52,272 nucleotides of DNA from Lojkania enalia (lineage: Eukaryota; Ascomycota; Dothideomycetes; Pleosporales), in NCBI GenBank assembly GCA_010094045.1, contig ML986715.1, forward strand, positions 1 through 52,272, given 5' to 3'. Of the stretch, positions 15,060 through 27,700 are shown piece by piece. The notes under the pieces were generated by a model. The model searched no databases. It was not told the origin of the DNA and saw nothing but the letters and a program-made list of their open reading frames with translations. The position numbers and the translations under genes are program-made. Numbering within the stretch: the stretch's first letter is position 1; every line of letters begins with the position of its first letter.

Positions 15060-16906
15060 TACCTTATAAGTAAGTAGCTTATATAAGCAAGTAGTTTACT
15101 CTATTACTAAAACGTAATACCTAAACTTTTAATAATAATATAATAATAAAATAATAAGAATATAGCCTAAAACGAGAATTAAGTAAATTTAGCCTTCTTA
15201 ACTACTAAAAGAGGCTAAATAAATAGTAAAAAACGTACTACTTTAATATTTAATATAATTTAAATAACTGTATATTAATAATATATTAGAATCTACTTAT
15301 AGTATAATTATAAACTTAATTTAAAGAGACTAATAAAACCTAAAGAAGAGGTTATTATTTAATATATATTTAACCTAGATTTATAAGAATTTACACCTAC
15401 CTTAACTACTATATAAAATATAGTTAATAGCTTACTTACTAAATATAGTATAGGCTAGATTAGTACATATTAGCTTAGAAACTTTATTAGACGTACTTCT
15501 AAACTTAAAATATATCTAAATTAGTTTTATAATTGCTAGAAAACTTTATATAAAAATTCTAAAGTAATTAAAGGCTAGTTTAAGTTTATATAGTATATTA
15601 AAGAAAAGTATAGTATTATAAATAAAAATATATTTAACTTTAATAAATCTAACTTTTAAATAGATATTATCTTATTATAACTAGTTATTATAGGTATAGA
15701 AAGATATAATTAACTAAAGATAATTTAATTAGATAATTATAAATAGATTTTAGTAATTTAGAGGATTAATATTACTAGCTAGATACTTCTACTCTTTATT
15801 ATTATTACTAGCTACTACTATCTCTTTACCTAATATAAAGGCGACGATATATCTAAAAACTAGGCTATTATAGTTACTAAGAACGGCTAAATAATAAATA
15901 AACTTAGTATTAAATAGTTAAAGTACTTTTATAGGTATATAAAGGATTATATAGTAGATACACGTTAACTACTAATCTTTAATAGCTATAATAGTTATAA
16001 CTTACTTAATTTCTAGAAACTCTACAAGGAATAGAATATTATTCTACTCTATATACTAGCTTATTTATTATATCTATTATAGCTACTAAATATAGGTTAC
16101 TTTTTACTATTAAAGCGTATATATAGAAATTAAATCTTAGTTTTAGCACGTAATTATATTAACTATATTATAAAACTTAAGTTCTTTCTAACCTTTAAAG
16201 CTACTTTTAATATATTAATTATAAAGAATAATATCTATATAAACTTTTAAGGAGCTAGTCTAATTCTATTTAATTTAAAAGTAGTACTTTTAAAGTTTAA
16301 TATAAAGCTTTATATACTAATACTACTAGTATAAGATAATACTCTATAGGAAGTAAAAATACTAAATAATATACGTAAGTTAAAAGCTTAATTAATATTA
16401 ATTTAAATTAGATTTAAAAAGATATAAACTTTTTACTAGCTTCTATTATTAAGAAGCTAAATTAACTTAAGAAAAGTTCTATAAAAGTAATATATTAGAT
16501 TAGGTTAATATATAATAAAATCGTTAGCTTTTAAGAAGTAAATAAAATAGTAATAAAATGGAAATAGTAGAAAAAAAGATAGATTTAAGTATAAAAGACT
16601 CTAATAAAAGTATAAGAAGCGATAATTATTATTAAAAAGGATAATAAGGAGGAAATTTAAGTTATAATACGCTAATTTAGAGTGTAATTAGGTATAAGTA
16701 GATAGTATAAAGCGTATTATAATTACTATAATAAAACTAGATATAATTCTTATATATATTAAAAGGATATAGAGGTTTTTATAGAATATTTATATAAGTT
16801 ATAAATTACTATTATATTATTTAGTTGTTAAGTTATATATATATAAAGGTTAAAAAACTTAATAGAGTAGACTATTTATTTATATAGGCCGCTCGCTTAT
16901 AAAGTA
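15060..16906 (+). mobile_element. B2: intact-length copy of the B family, inserted in B1
   Basis: About 1.85 kb with imperfect inverted ends (TACCTTATAAGTAAGTAGCT on the left; the right end reads ...CGCTTATAAAGTA), flanked by TA. The plus-strand transposase is decayed but legible: a KNG-INNKLSIK-LKYF region near 15.9 kb and an LLIFNSYNSYN segment corresponding to the pogo/Fot1 DDE motif LLIxDGHxSH. Next comes LYILAYLLYLL-LLNIGYF, corresponding to LPPHSSHLLQPLDVGCF. Both the His/Asp and Gln positions are altered by RIP. Confidence 0.8.
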
Positions 16907-17653
16907 TATTATTAGTCTAGAAACTTTATTAGATATACTCCTAAACTTAAATACGCCTAAATTAATTTTATAATTACTAGAAAGTTTTATATAAAAATTC
17001 TAAGATAATTAAAAGCTAGTTTAAACTTATATAGTATACTAAAAAGAAGTATAATATTATAAATAAGATTATATATAACTTTAATAAATCTAGCTTTTAA
17101 ATAAATATTATTTTATTATAACTAGTTATTATAGATATAGAAAGATATAATTAACTAAAGATAATTTAATTAGATAATTATAAATAGATTTTAATAATTT
17201 AGAAGATTAATACTACTAGTTAGATACTTCTACTCTTTATTATTATTACTAGCTACTACTATCTCTCTACTTATTATAAAGGCGATAATATACCTAAAAA
17301 TTAGGCTATTATAATTAGTAAAAATAGCTAGATAATAAATAAACTTAATATTAAGTAGTTAAAATACTTTTATAGGTATATAAGAGATTATATAGTAGAT
17401 ATATATTAACTACTAATTTTTAATAGTTATAATAGTTATAATTTATTTAATTTTTAGAAACTCTATAAAAAATAGAGTATTACTCTACTCTATATACTAG
17501 CTTATTTATTATACCTATTATAACTACTAGATATAGGCTACTTCTTATTATTAAAATATATATATAGAAATTAGATTTTAGTTTTAGTATATAATTATAT
17601 TAACTATATTATAAAACTTAAGTTCTTTTTAACCTTTAAAGCTACTTTTAATA

Positions 17654-19502
17654 ATGTAAAGTACTACTAAGCCGGCTATACTACCGAGCCGGCTACTTTT
17701 TCTTAGTACTACTAACACCATATATAAGACCTTAATTTACTCGCCATCTATAAGAGAACCTGTATATAAGATACTTAGACTAGATTTAGAAGAAGCTTCT
17801 ATATCTTTTTAGCACGTACGAGCGTTATACCCAGTCTTTCTATAGTTCTTATAGTACCGTTAACTAGGTTAAGCTGGTTCCTTACTACTACTACTACGAG
17901 CCTTCTTAGATCGCTAAGGAGCTATAGATACTTTAGCAGCTCTATATAAAGCTTCTTTACTATACTCTATTATACTACTATACTAGATTTGCTTCCGTTT
18001 ATATATTTTATACTTTATTATAACCTCTAATTACTCTTTAAACTCTGTAATCTAGTAGCTTATAAGAGCGTTTTAATATAGTATTAATTTAGCTCCTTTT
18101 ATTAGCTGTAAGAAGCCTTCTTTAGCTTCTTTTAGTAATCGTATGAAGGACCTCTATATAAGAGTTAATTGTAACCTAAATTCTTATATATTACTTAGTA
18201 TTTTTAACTGCTATAGTATTTCTAGTAAGGGTGCTTCTAGTAGTATATATAACCGGACTTTAAGGCGCTTAAGAATAATCTATACGTTAATAGGAACTAG
18301 TTTAGATATCTTAAAGGCCTTTTTACAGTTCTTATATATAAATATATTAAAAAACGCGTCTCTAAAGGCTGGTAGAAAGCCTTCCTTATTAATATAGTAG
18401 ACGTATTAGTATACTAAATCTTATATATGCTGGGAGTACTTTAGCTTTAATAGTAAGAAGTATACTATATTAAGTAGCTATAGGATATATAATAAATATG
18501 CTAGTATATAGAGGGTAAGGATCTTTTATATAAGGTAATAATCCTTAAAATCCTAGTTTAGATGGCTCTTATAGCTATTAAGAATAAGTAGCCTATATAA
18601 CTCTACTTAACGCGTCTTTATATACGCGTTAAAGTACTTTAACTATTTAAGACTAAGCTTATTATTTGTCTATCTATTCTTAGAAACTGAGAGCTTCTAG
18701 TTATACAGTATATCTATCTCCTTATACTATACTAAGATATAAACGCGTCCTTTATAGATAATAAATAGTAGAGTTGTATATCTAGTAGTATAGATACTCT
18801 AGATTACTATAATCTACTCCTAATTACCTAGCTAAATAAGTATAGGTTTTATATAGTATTTTAAACTTATAACAACTTTTATAGAGCTAATTATACCTAT
18901 CTAGAAGCCTATCTTATTAAAGTTATAGATATTATCTTTATAGATACTATACTTAGCTACTATCTCTTATATAAGCTTAAACTATATATTAATAACCTCT
19001 AGATCTTCTTATAATATCCTCTAACAGTTTTTTACTCGATTAAAAACTGTTTTAAATTTATTTATACGCGATATAAATCGTTTAAGCTAGTTTTTATCTA
19101 TAGATATCTTACCCCGTATATATAATAGTTTATCTACTATATTTACTACCTTATAAAGCTGCAGCGTAAATCCTTATAAATTAAAGTTAAGGATATATTA
19201 TACAATCGTCTACTCTTTAGTTGCTATAAGCTTTATATAATTTAGTTAAGTTTAAGGTTAAAAGGTAATTCTATAAAGCTAGTTAGAAAGCTACTAGTAT
19301 TATATATTAAAAGCTGCTGTAGTGCGTTATATACTTTAAAATTAGCTTAAAGTATAGGCCTAAAGGGTAAGTTTAATTCTACCTTCTTAATTAGATAGAT
19401 TAGCTTCGTATTATTAAGATATAGCATTGTATACAGAAAAGTTGCTATACTAAGAAAAAGTAGCTAGCTTAGTAGTATAGCCGGCTCGGTGGTACTTTAC
19501 GT
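17654..19502 (-). mobile_element. A1: 1849-bp pogo/Fot1-like DNA transposon, inserted in B1
   Basis: Terminal inverted repeats: left begins ATGTAAAGTACTACTAAGCC, right end inverted begins ACGTAAAGTACCACCGAGCC. Both inner ends run into CTACTTTTTCTTAGT. TA is duplicated at 17652-17653 and 19503-19504. The transposase lies on the minus strand and has many stops. The 84-codon plus-strand frame at 18143-18397 is antisense to it and is not a gene. The element is the same length as A2 and in the opposite orientation. Confidence 0.88.
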
Positions 19503-21392
19503 TATATTAATTATAAAGGATAATATCTATATAAGTTTTTAAAGAGCTAGTCTAGTTCTATTTAATCTAGAAGTAGTATTTTTAAAGCTTAATATAAAGC
19601 TTTATATACTAATACTACTAGTATAAGATAATACTCTATAAGAAGTAAAAATACTAAATAATATATAACGTAAAGTACTATCGAGCTGGCTATATTACTA
19701 AGCTAGCTACTTTTTCTTAGTATAGTAACTTTTCCGTATATAATACTATATCTTAATAATACGAAGCTAATCTATCTAATTAAGAAGGTAGAATTGAACT
19801 TACCCTTTAAGCCTATACTTTAAACTAATTTTAAAGCGTACGACGCGCTGCAGCAGCTTTTAATATATAATACTAGTAGTTCTCTAACCAGCTTTATAGA
19901 ATTACTTTTTAACCTTAAACTTAATTAAATTATATAAAGCTTATAGTAACTAAAGAGTAAATAATTATATAATATATTTTTAACCTTAATTTACGAGGAT
20001 TTATACTACGGCTTTATAAGGTAGTAGATATAATAGATAAACTATTATATATGCAGGGTAAAATACCTATAGATAAGAACTAGTCTAAATAATTTATATC
20101 GCGTATAAATAAGTTTAAAATAGTTTTTAATTGAGTAAAGGACTATTAGAGGATATTATAAGAAGATCTAGAGGTTATTAACGTATAGTTTAAGCTTATA
20201 TAAGAGACGGTAGCTAAGTATAGTATCTATAAAGATAATATCTATAACTTTAATAAGATAGGCTTTTAGATAGGTATAATTAGCTCTATAAAAGTTGTTA
20301 TAGGTTTAGAACGCTATATAAAACCTACGCTTATTTAGCTAGGTAATTAGGAGTAGATTATAGTAATCTAGAGTATCTACGCTACTAGGTATATAACTCT
20401 ACTATTTATTATTTATAAAGGACGCGTCTATATCTTAGTATAGTATAAGAAGATAGATATACTATACAACTAGAAGCTTTTAGTTTCTAAGAATAGATGG
20501 ATAAATAATAAGCTTAGTCTTAAATAGTTAAAGTACTTTAACGCGTATATAAAGACGCGTTAAGTAGGGTTATATAAGCTACTTATTCTTAATAGCTATA
20601 AGAGCTATCTAAACCAGGATTTTAAGGATTATTACCTTATATAAAAGATTCTCACCCTCTATATACTAGTACATTTATTATATATCTTATAACTACTTAA
20701 TATAGTATACTTCTTACTATTAAAGCTAAAGTACTCCTAGCGTATATAAGACTTAGTATACTAATATATCTACTATATTAATAAGGAAGGCTTTCTACTA
20801 GCCTTTAGAGACGCGTTTTTTAATATATTTATATACGAGAACTGTAAAAAGGCTTTTAAAGTATTTAGACTAGTTCTTATTAACGCGTAGGTTATTCTTA
20901 AGCGCCTTAAAATCCGGTTATATATACTACTAGAGGTACTCCTACTAGAAATACTATAGTAGTTAAAAATACTAAGCAACATATAAGAATTCGGGTTATA
21001 ATTAACTCTTATATAGAAGTCCTTCATACGATTACTAAAAGAAGCTAAAGAAAGCTTCTTATAGCTAATAAAAAGAGCTAAATTAATGCTGCATTAAAAC
21101 GCTCTTATAAGCTACTAGATTATAGAGCTTAAAGAGTAATTAGAGGTTATAATAAAGTATAAAACATGTAAATAGAAGTAAATCTAGTATAGTAGTATAA
21201 TAGAGTATAGTAAGGGAGCTTTATATAGAGCTGCTGAGGTATCTATAGCTCCTTAGCAATCTAAGAAGGCTCGTGGTGGTAGTAGCAAGAAACCAGCTCA
21301 ACCTAGTTAACGGTACTATAGGAACTGTAGAAAGACTAGGTATAACGCTTATACGTGCTAAAAAGATATAGAAGCTTCTTCTAAATCTAGTC

Positions 21393-21402
21393 NNNNNNNN
21401 NN
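21393..21402. other. Assembly gap (10 N)
   Basis: Ten undetermined bases join two contigs. The sequence just before and just after the gap comes from the same 1830-bp stretch (see next entry). Confidence 0.99.
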
Positions 21403-23232
21403 TAATCTAGAAGTAGTATTTTTAAAGCTTAATATAAAGCTTTATATACTAATACTACTAGTATAAGATAATACTCTATAAGAAGTAAAAATACTAAATA
21501 ATATATAACGTAAAGTACTATCGAGCTGGCTATATTACTAAGCTAGCTACTTTTTCTTAGTATAGTAACTTTTCCGTATATAATACTATATCTTAATAAT
21601 ACGAAGCTAATCTATCTAATTAAGAAGGTAGAATTGAACTTACCCTTTAAGCCTATACTTTAAACTAATTTTAAAGCGTACGACGCGCTGCAGCAGCTTT
21701 TAATATATAATACTAGTAGTTCTCTAACCAGCTTTATAGAATTACTTTTTAACCTTAAACTTAATTAAATTATATAAAGCTTATAGTAACTAAAGAGTAA
21801 ATAATTATATAATATATTTTTAACCTTAATTTACGAGGATTTATACTACGGCTTTATAAGGTAGTAGATATAATAGATAAACTATTATATATGCAGGGTA
21901 AAATACCTATAGATAAGAACTAGTCTAAATAATTTATATCGCGTATAAATAAGTTTAAAATAGTTTTTAATTGAGTAAAGGACTATTAGAGGATATTATA
22001 AGAAGATCTAGAGGTTATTAACGTATAGTTTAAGCTTATATAAGAGACGGTAGCTAAGTATAGTATCTATAAAGATAATATCTATAACTTTAATAAGATA
22101 GGCTTTTAGATAGGTATAATTAGCTCTATAAAAGTTGTTATAGGTTTAGAACGCTATATAAAACCTACGCTTATTTAGCTAGGTAATTAGGAGTAGATTA
22201 TAGTAATCTAGAGTATCTACGCTACTAGGTATATAACTCTACTATTTATTATTTATAAAGGACGCGTCTATATCTTAGTATAGTATAAGAAGATAGATAT
22301 ACTATACAACTAGAAGCTTTTAGTTTCTAAGAATAGATGGATAAATAATAAGCTTAGTCTTAAATAGTTAAAGTACTTTAACGCGTATATAAAGACGCGT
22401 TAAGTAGGGTTATATAAGCTACTTATTCTTAATAGCTATAAGAGCTATCTAAACCAGGATTTTAAGGATTATTACCTTATATAAAAGATTCTCACCCTCT
22501 ATATACTAGTACATTTATTATATATCTTATAACTACTTAATATAGTATACTTCTTACTATTAAAGCTAAAGTACTCCTAGCGTATATAAGACTTAGTATA
22601 CTAATATATCTACTATATTAATAAGGAAGGCTTTCTACTAGCCTTTAGAGACGCGTTTTTTAATATATTTATATACGAGAACTGTAAAAAGGCTTTTAAA
22701 GTATTTAGACTAGTTCTTATTAACGCGTAGGTTATTCTTAAGCGCCTTAAAATCCGGTTATATATACTACTAGAGGTACTCCTACTAGAAATACTATAGT
22801 AGTTAAAAATACTAAGCAACATATAAGAATTCGGGTTATAATTAACTCTTATATAGAAGTCCTTCATACGATTACTAAAAGAAGCTAAAGAAAGCTTCTT
22901 ATAGCTAATAAAAAGAGCTAAATTAATGCTGCATTAAAACGCTCTTATAAGCTACTAGATTATAGAGCTTAAAGAGTAATTAGAGGTTATAATAAAGTAT
23001 AAAACATGTAAATAGAAGTAAATCTAGTATAGTAGTATAATAGAGTATAGTAAGGGAGCTTTATATAGAGCTGCTGAGGTATCTATAGCTCCTTAGCAAT
23101 CTAAGAAGGCTCGTGGTGGTAGTAGCAAGAAACCAGCTCAACCTAGTTAACGGTACTATAGGAACTGTAGAAAGACTAGGTATAACGCTTATACGTGCTA
23201 AAAAGATATAGAAGCTTCTTCTAAATCTAGTC
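21403..23232. repeat. Apparent duplication of 19563-21392 (contig overlap artefact)
   Basis: Position n on the left corresponds to n+1840 on the right wherever I compared lines, without a difference. The repeat ends exactly at the gap on the left copy and begins exactly at the gap on the right copy. It covers 105 bp of B1 plus most of A2. A real tandem duplication would not be expected to break exactly at both contig ends, so this is best read as one locus present in both contigs. Confidence 0.93.
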
Positions 23233-23892
23233 TAAGTATCTTATACGCAGGTTCTCTTATAGATAGCGAGTAAATCAAGGTCTTATATATAGTGTTAGTA
23301 GTACCAAGAAAAAGTAGCCGGCTTAGTGGTATAGCCGGCTCGGTAGTATTTTACGTTATAAGTTAGAAGCTTAATTAATATTAATTCGTAATTAAATTTA
23401 AAGAGATATAAACTCTTTACTAGCTTCTATTATTAAAAAGCTAAATTAGTTTAAGAAAGACTTTATAAAAGTAGTATATTAGATTAGGTTAATATATAAT
23501 AAAATTGTTAGCTTTTAAGAAGCGAATAAAATAGTAATAAAATGGAAATAGTAGAAAAAAAGGCGGATTTAAGTATAAGAAACCCTAATAAAAGTATAAG
23601 AAGAGATGATTATTATTAAAAAGGATAATAAGAAGAAAACTCGAGCTATAATATACTAATTTAGGGTGTAATTAGGTATAAGTAGATAGTATAAAATATA
23701 CTATAGCTATTATAGTAAGACTAGATATAATTCTTATATATACTAGAAGAATATAGAGGTTTTTATAGAATAATTATATAAGTTGTAAATTACTATTATA
23801 TTATTTAGTTGTTAAACTATATATATATAAAAGTTAAAAAAGTTAATAGAGTAGACTATTTACTTATATAGGCCGCTTATTTATAGGGTATA

Positions 23893-24790
23893 TTAATATA
23901 TAATTAACTTATAAAGAATTATAAATTATTCTTATAATCTTAACTATTAATTAAAGTTAAGTTTTAACTAAAAATAGTACTATAATAACTTTTCGCTACT
24001 CTTAAAATACTCTCTACTTTTAATATACTAGAATAGCTATATAATATAATTATAAACCGAATTTAAAGAAGCTTATAAAGACTAAAGAGGAGGTACTTAT
24101 TAACTATATCTTTAATTAGGATTTATAAGAATTTCCGCCTATAATTAATAGTATATAAGCTATAGTAAATAGACTATTAACTAAATATAGTACTAGCTAA
24201 ATTTAGTATCTACTAGCTTTAAAACTTTATATGGTATACTAAATACCTTAGGGTCTAATTAAACCGTCTTTATAATAGGTAGTAAGCTTTATATAAAAAT
24301 CTAATAATTATAGGCGTATAGTTCTAATTTCTATAGAGTATAAAGAGGAAGTATAAAATTTAAAATAAAGATACCTATAATTTTAATAAAATAGGCTTTA
24401 TTATAAACTAAATATTAGTTTAACTAGTTATCATAGAGTTAGAAAATTATCGTATAAAGACTATCTAGCTAGATAATTATAAATAGACTATAATAATCTT
24501 AGTAATTAATATAATTAGCTAGATAATCCTACTACTTATTATTTTTAAAAGCGTCTACTACCTATCTTATTAGTATAAGAGTAATAATATACCGGGCGAT
24601 TAGATAATTATAACTAATAATAATAGCTAGATAAATAATAAAATTAATATTATCTAGTTTAAATACTTTAATTAGTATATAAAAAGTTATATAATAGATA
24701 CTTATTAATTCCTAGTTATTAATAGCTATAATAGTTATGTTTTACTTAAGTTTTAAGAAATCTATAAAAAGAAGAAGATTATCTATTTCT
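23893..24790 (+). mobile_element. Truncated pogo-like DNA transposon fragment (G)
   Basis: Plus-strand sequence resembles element C in its transposase N-terminal half (shared block around TATAATTAATAGTATATAAG) and continues to a DDE-region text near 24.7 kb. No inverted terminal repeats were found, and the right side changes abruptly to minus-strand gypsy sequence near 24.8 kb. Heavily mutated. Confidence 0.5.
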
Positions 24791-24799
24791 ATTATTACG

Positions 24800-27700
24800 G
24801 ACGCTTATATATAGTTAGTTAATCGTACTTTAAGTAGTTAACTCTATTACTATATATTATATATAAATATTAAAATATTATATAAAGAATAGAAATATTT
24901 ATATTATATAGGTTTTTATAGAAACTAGGTTTATACTATTATATAGAATAGCTGGGTCGATAAAATCTTTCTATATTATAGTTATAATAAGTTAGTTATA
25001 TTCTAACTAGTAGTTAATAGCTATTATTAGTAGCTAGTTCGGGTATTATAGTAAAAATAGTATAGGTATAAAAGTATTATAGTATTATTATAATAGTACT
25101 TCTCTTTTAGTTATAAATTTCTATAAGTTAGATCTTTATATTATATTTAAGTTATATATAATTAAATAGTAGTTATTAGTACTAGTATTAGTTAAAATTA
25201 TAGATATATTAGTATAATTAATTATTATTATATAATAGTACTATTATAAACGTTTAAGTATATACTTAAATTAAACTTTAAACGCCTAATTAAGAATTAG
25301 ATATAATATTATATTTAGATTTTATTTATTTAGATTTCTAGTATAGTAATCTTCTATAGTAGTTTTCTTAGTAAAGTTACTAGTCGGGTACTATTCTAGA
25401 TTATAATAGCTAGTCTATTTAACTAGATATTTATACCAGCATCTCTATTAGTTATAATAGAAGTCTTCTATTTACTTAATAAGGTATTCTAATCTTCTAT
25501 TAATTTTAATAGGTTTAGGATTATATACTTATTAACTAGATAAATAGTTAAAGAACTTAGATACTAGCTATAATAGTAATATATAGAATATAGAATATAT
25601 TTTAGCTAATTTAGATAGTTTTAGTTTATAAGTATATAAAGATACTTTTATAATAACTTTATAAAAGCTTATATTCTTCTAGTTAAACTTTTTTAATAGT
25701 TTTTAAATACGTATATTTCTAATATTTAACTAGACTAGATTACTAATCTAATAGTTAGAGGCTAGTATATACTTATAGTTAATATACTTTTATTAGAACG
25801 CTTATATCTAAGTAAGTTCTTCTCTAATATACTCTATAATATTTTTTATCTTATTAACTAGTCTATTAGCTTTCTAAACTATTAGGAACTATTTTAGTAG
25901 TTAATAGATTTTTATAGGTAGTTTAAAACCTATTTAAAGGTACTAGTTAAAGTAGACTAAAAATAGAGAGACTTTTATTAATTTAGATACTATATTATTT
26001 ACTTTAAACTATACTATTAGTAGCTATTTAACCTAATTATCTTATTTATAGCTAGTATAAGCTTAGAGAACTTATTCTATTACTATATTAGTATTTTCTA
26101 TCTAGCTATTAATTTTTAAATAGAAGTTAGTTAATATATATATATTAATTTATAGCTATCTATAGAACTTTTAGTAGAAGGTAGAAATAAACTATATCCT
26201 ATAATTAGATATAATAGTATATAGTAGTCTATAATAAACTTATATATAATAATAGAATAGTTAAATAATATTAGAAGTTTTAATTCTTACGTATAGTATT
26301 AGGTATCTATACTTATTAAGCCTATTAACTACTACTATAATATTTATATAATCTTCTAATTCTAGTAGATTAGTTATAAAATCTATAGAAATATTTTAAA
26401 ACCTTCGGTTAGGTATAAATAATAGTTTTAATAATATATAGTACTTATTTCTAAAAATCTTACTTCTTTAGTATATATAATAATAGTTTATATATTATTA
26501 TACTAAATTAAATATCTTTAACTAATAGTACTTATACTAAAATAGTTTTAAGGTCTTTTTTTAACTAGAGTATCTATTAGATAGTAAATTATAGATAGTT
26601 TATAGTAGCTTAAGCTTTAGCTTATTATAGTTTAATACTATAAGTTAATTTTAGTAGTATAATCGGTTATTATACTTTTTATAATTCGCTAGAATTAAAA
26701 GCTTAGATTAATAAGCTTCTTTTTTTAATAGTTTTAACGTATTTTATAAATAAGTCGCCTACTTAAGTAAGTCGCCTACTTTTGCTAAAAAGTTATACCC
26801 TACCTATTTATAATATAATATAGTAACTATCTTAACTTTAATTAATCTATTAAAAAGGTTAGATATTACTAGCTATCTTAACTATTAATTAAGATTAAAT
26901 TTAGAGCATATAAAGTACTATAGCTACTTATAGTATCCCCTAAATAATACTTAGTAACTAATATACTAGTAAACCTTTATAATATAATTATAAGCCTAAT
27001 TTAAAGAAGCTTATAAAGCTAGAAGAATTAACTATAATATAGTATATACTAGACCTATTATCTTATAGATACCCTCCTATAATTAATAGTATATAAGATA
27101 TAGCTAACTATTTACTTAGAACTTGCTTTATAGACTAAGTTGGTAAAAACTAGCTAATAAACTTTATTAATTATATTCTTAAACTTAAAATATACTTCTA
27201 TTAAAAATACAACTATTAAAGAGTTCTCTATAAAGATCTTAAAGTTATTAGTAGCTAGTTTAATCTAGTATATAATACTAAAGTAAAGTATAGTATTACT
27301 AATAATAATATATATAATTTTAATAAGATAGGCTTTTAGATAAATATTATATCTACTAGTAAGGTAGTTACTAGTACTAAACTATTAGCTAGTTAACTAA
27401 AATTACTACAGTTAAGCGATTATAAGTAGATAATAGTTATTTAGGCTATTAGTACTTATAGTAATACTATTCTACTATTTATTATTTTTACTAGTAAATA
27501 GCACCTCTCTATATAGTATTAGGGCGATAATATATTATCTAGAAGAGTAATCGCGCTAAATAATAGTAGATAGATAAATAATAAGCTTATAATTAAATAG
27601 CTAGAGTATTTTAATTAGTATATAAAATAGTATATAGTAGACGCTTATTATCTACTAGTTATTAATAGTTATAAGAGCTATAGATCTATTAAATTTTAGC

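Larger units (their letters stand above)
19668..23356 (+). mobile_element. A2: second copy of the A family (true length 1849 bp)
   Basis: Left end ACGTAAAGTACTATCGAGCT at 19668, right end ...TAGTATTTTACGT at 23356, with TA at 19666-19667 and 23357-23358. In the coordinates of the second contig (21508-23356) it is exactly 1849 bp, the same as A1. The plus-strand transposase shows KNRWINNKLSLK, then LLILNSYKSYL and LKILSNI-EFG. Near the C-terminus a zinc-knuckle-like segment reads RYYRNCRKTRYNAYTC (from CxxCxKxGHNAxTC). Stops at RIP sites make it non-functional. The antisense frames at 20773-21027 and 22613-22867 are the same sequence seen twice because of the assembly gap. Confidence 0.85.
14673..23890 (+). 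mobile_element. B1: pogo/Fot1-like DNA transposon split by three later insertions
   Basis: Left end TACTTTATAAGTAAGCAGCT matches, inverted, the right end ...CGCTTATTTATAGGGTA; TA flanks both ends. The element's own sequence survives as 14673-15059, about 16909-17651, 19505-19665 and 23359-23890. It is interrupted by B2, A1 and A2. Each join is confirmed by the uninterrupted paralogue B2: for example 16190-16260 spans the A1 site and 16340-16440 spans the A2 site. The transposase frame on the plus strand is full of stops. Apparent length is inflated by the false duplication at 21403-23232. Confidence 0.8.

Noticed and set aside
18143..18397. 84-codon frame MKDLYIRVN..., seen again at 20773-21027 and 22613-22867 (minus)
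   Set aside because: It is antisense to the transposase of the A family, and two of the three occurrences are one locus duplicated by the assembly gap.
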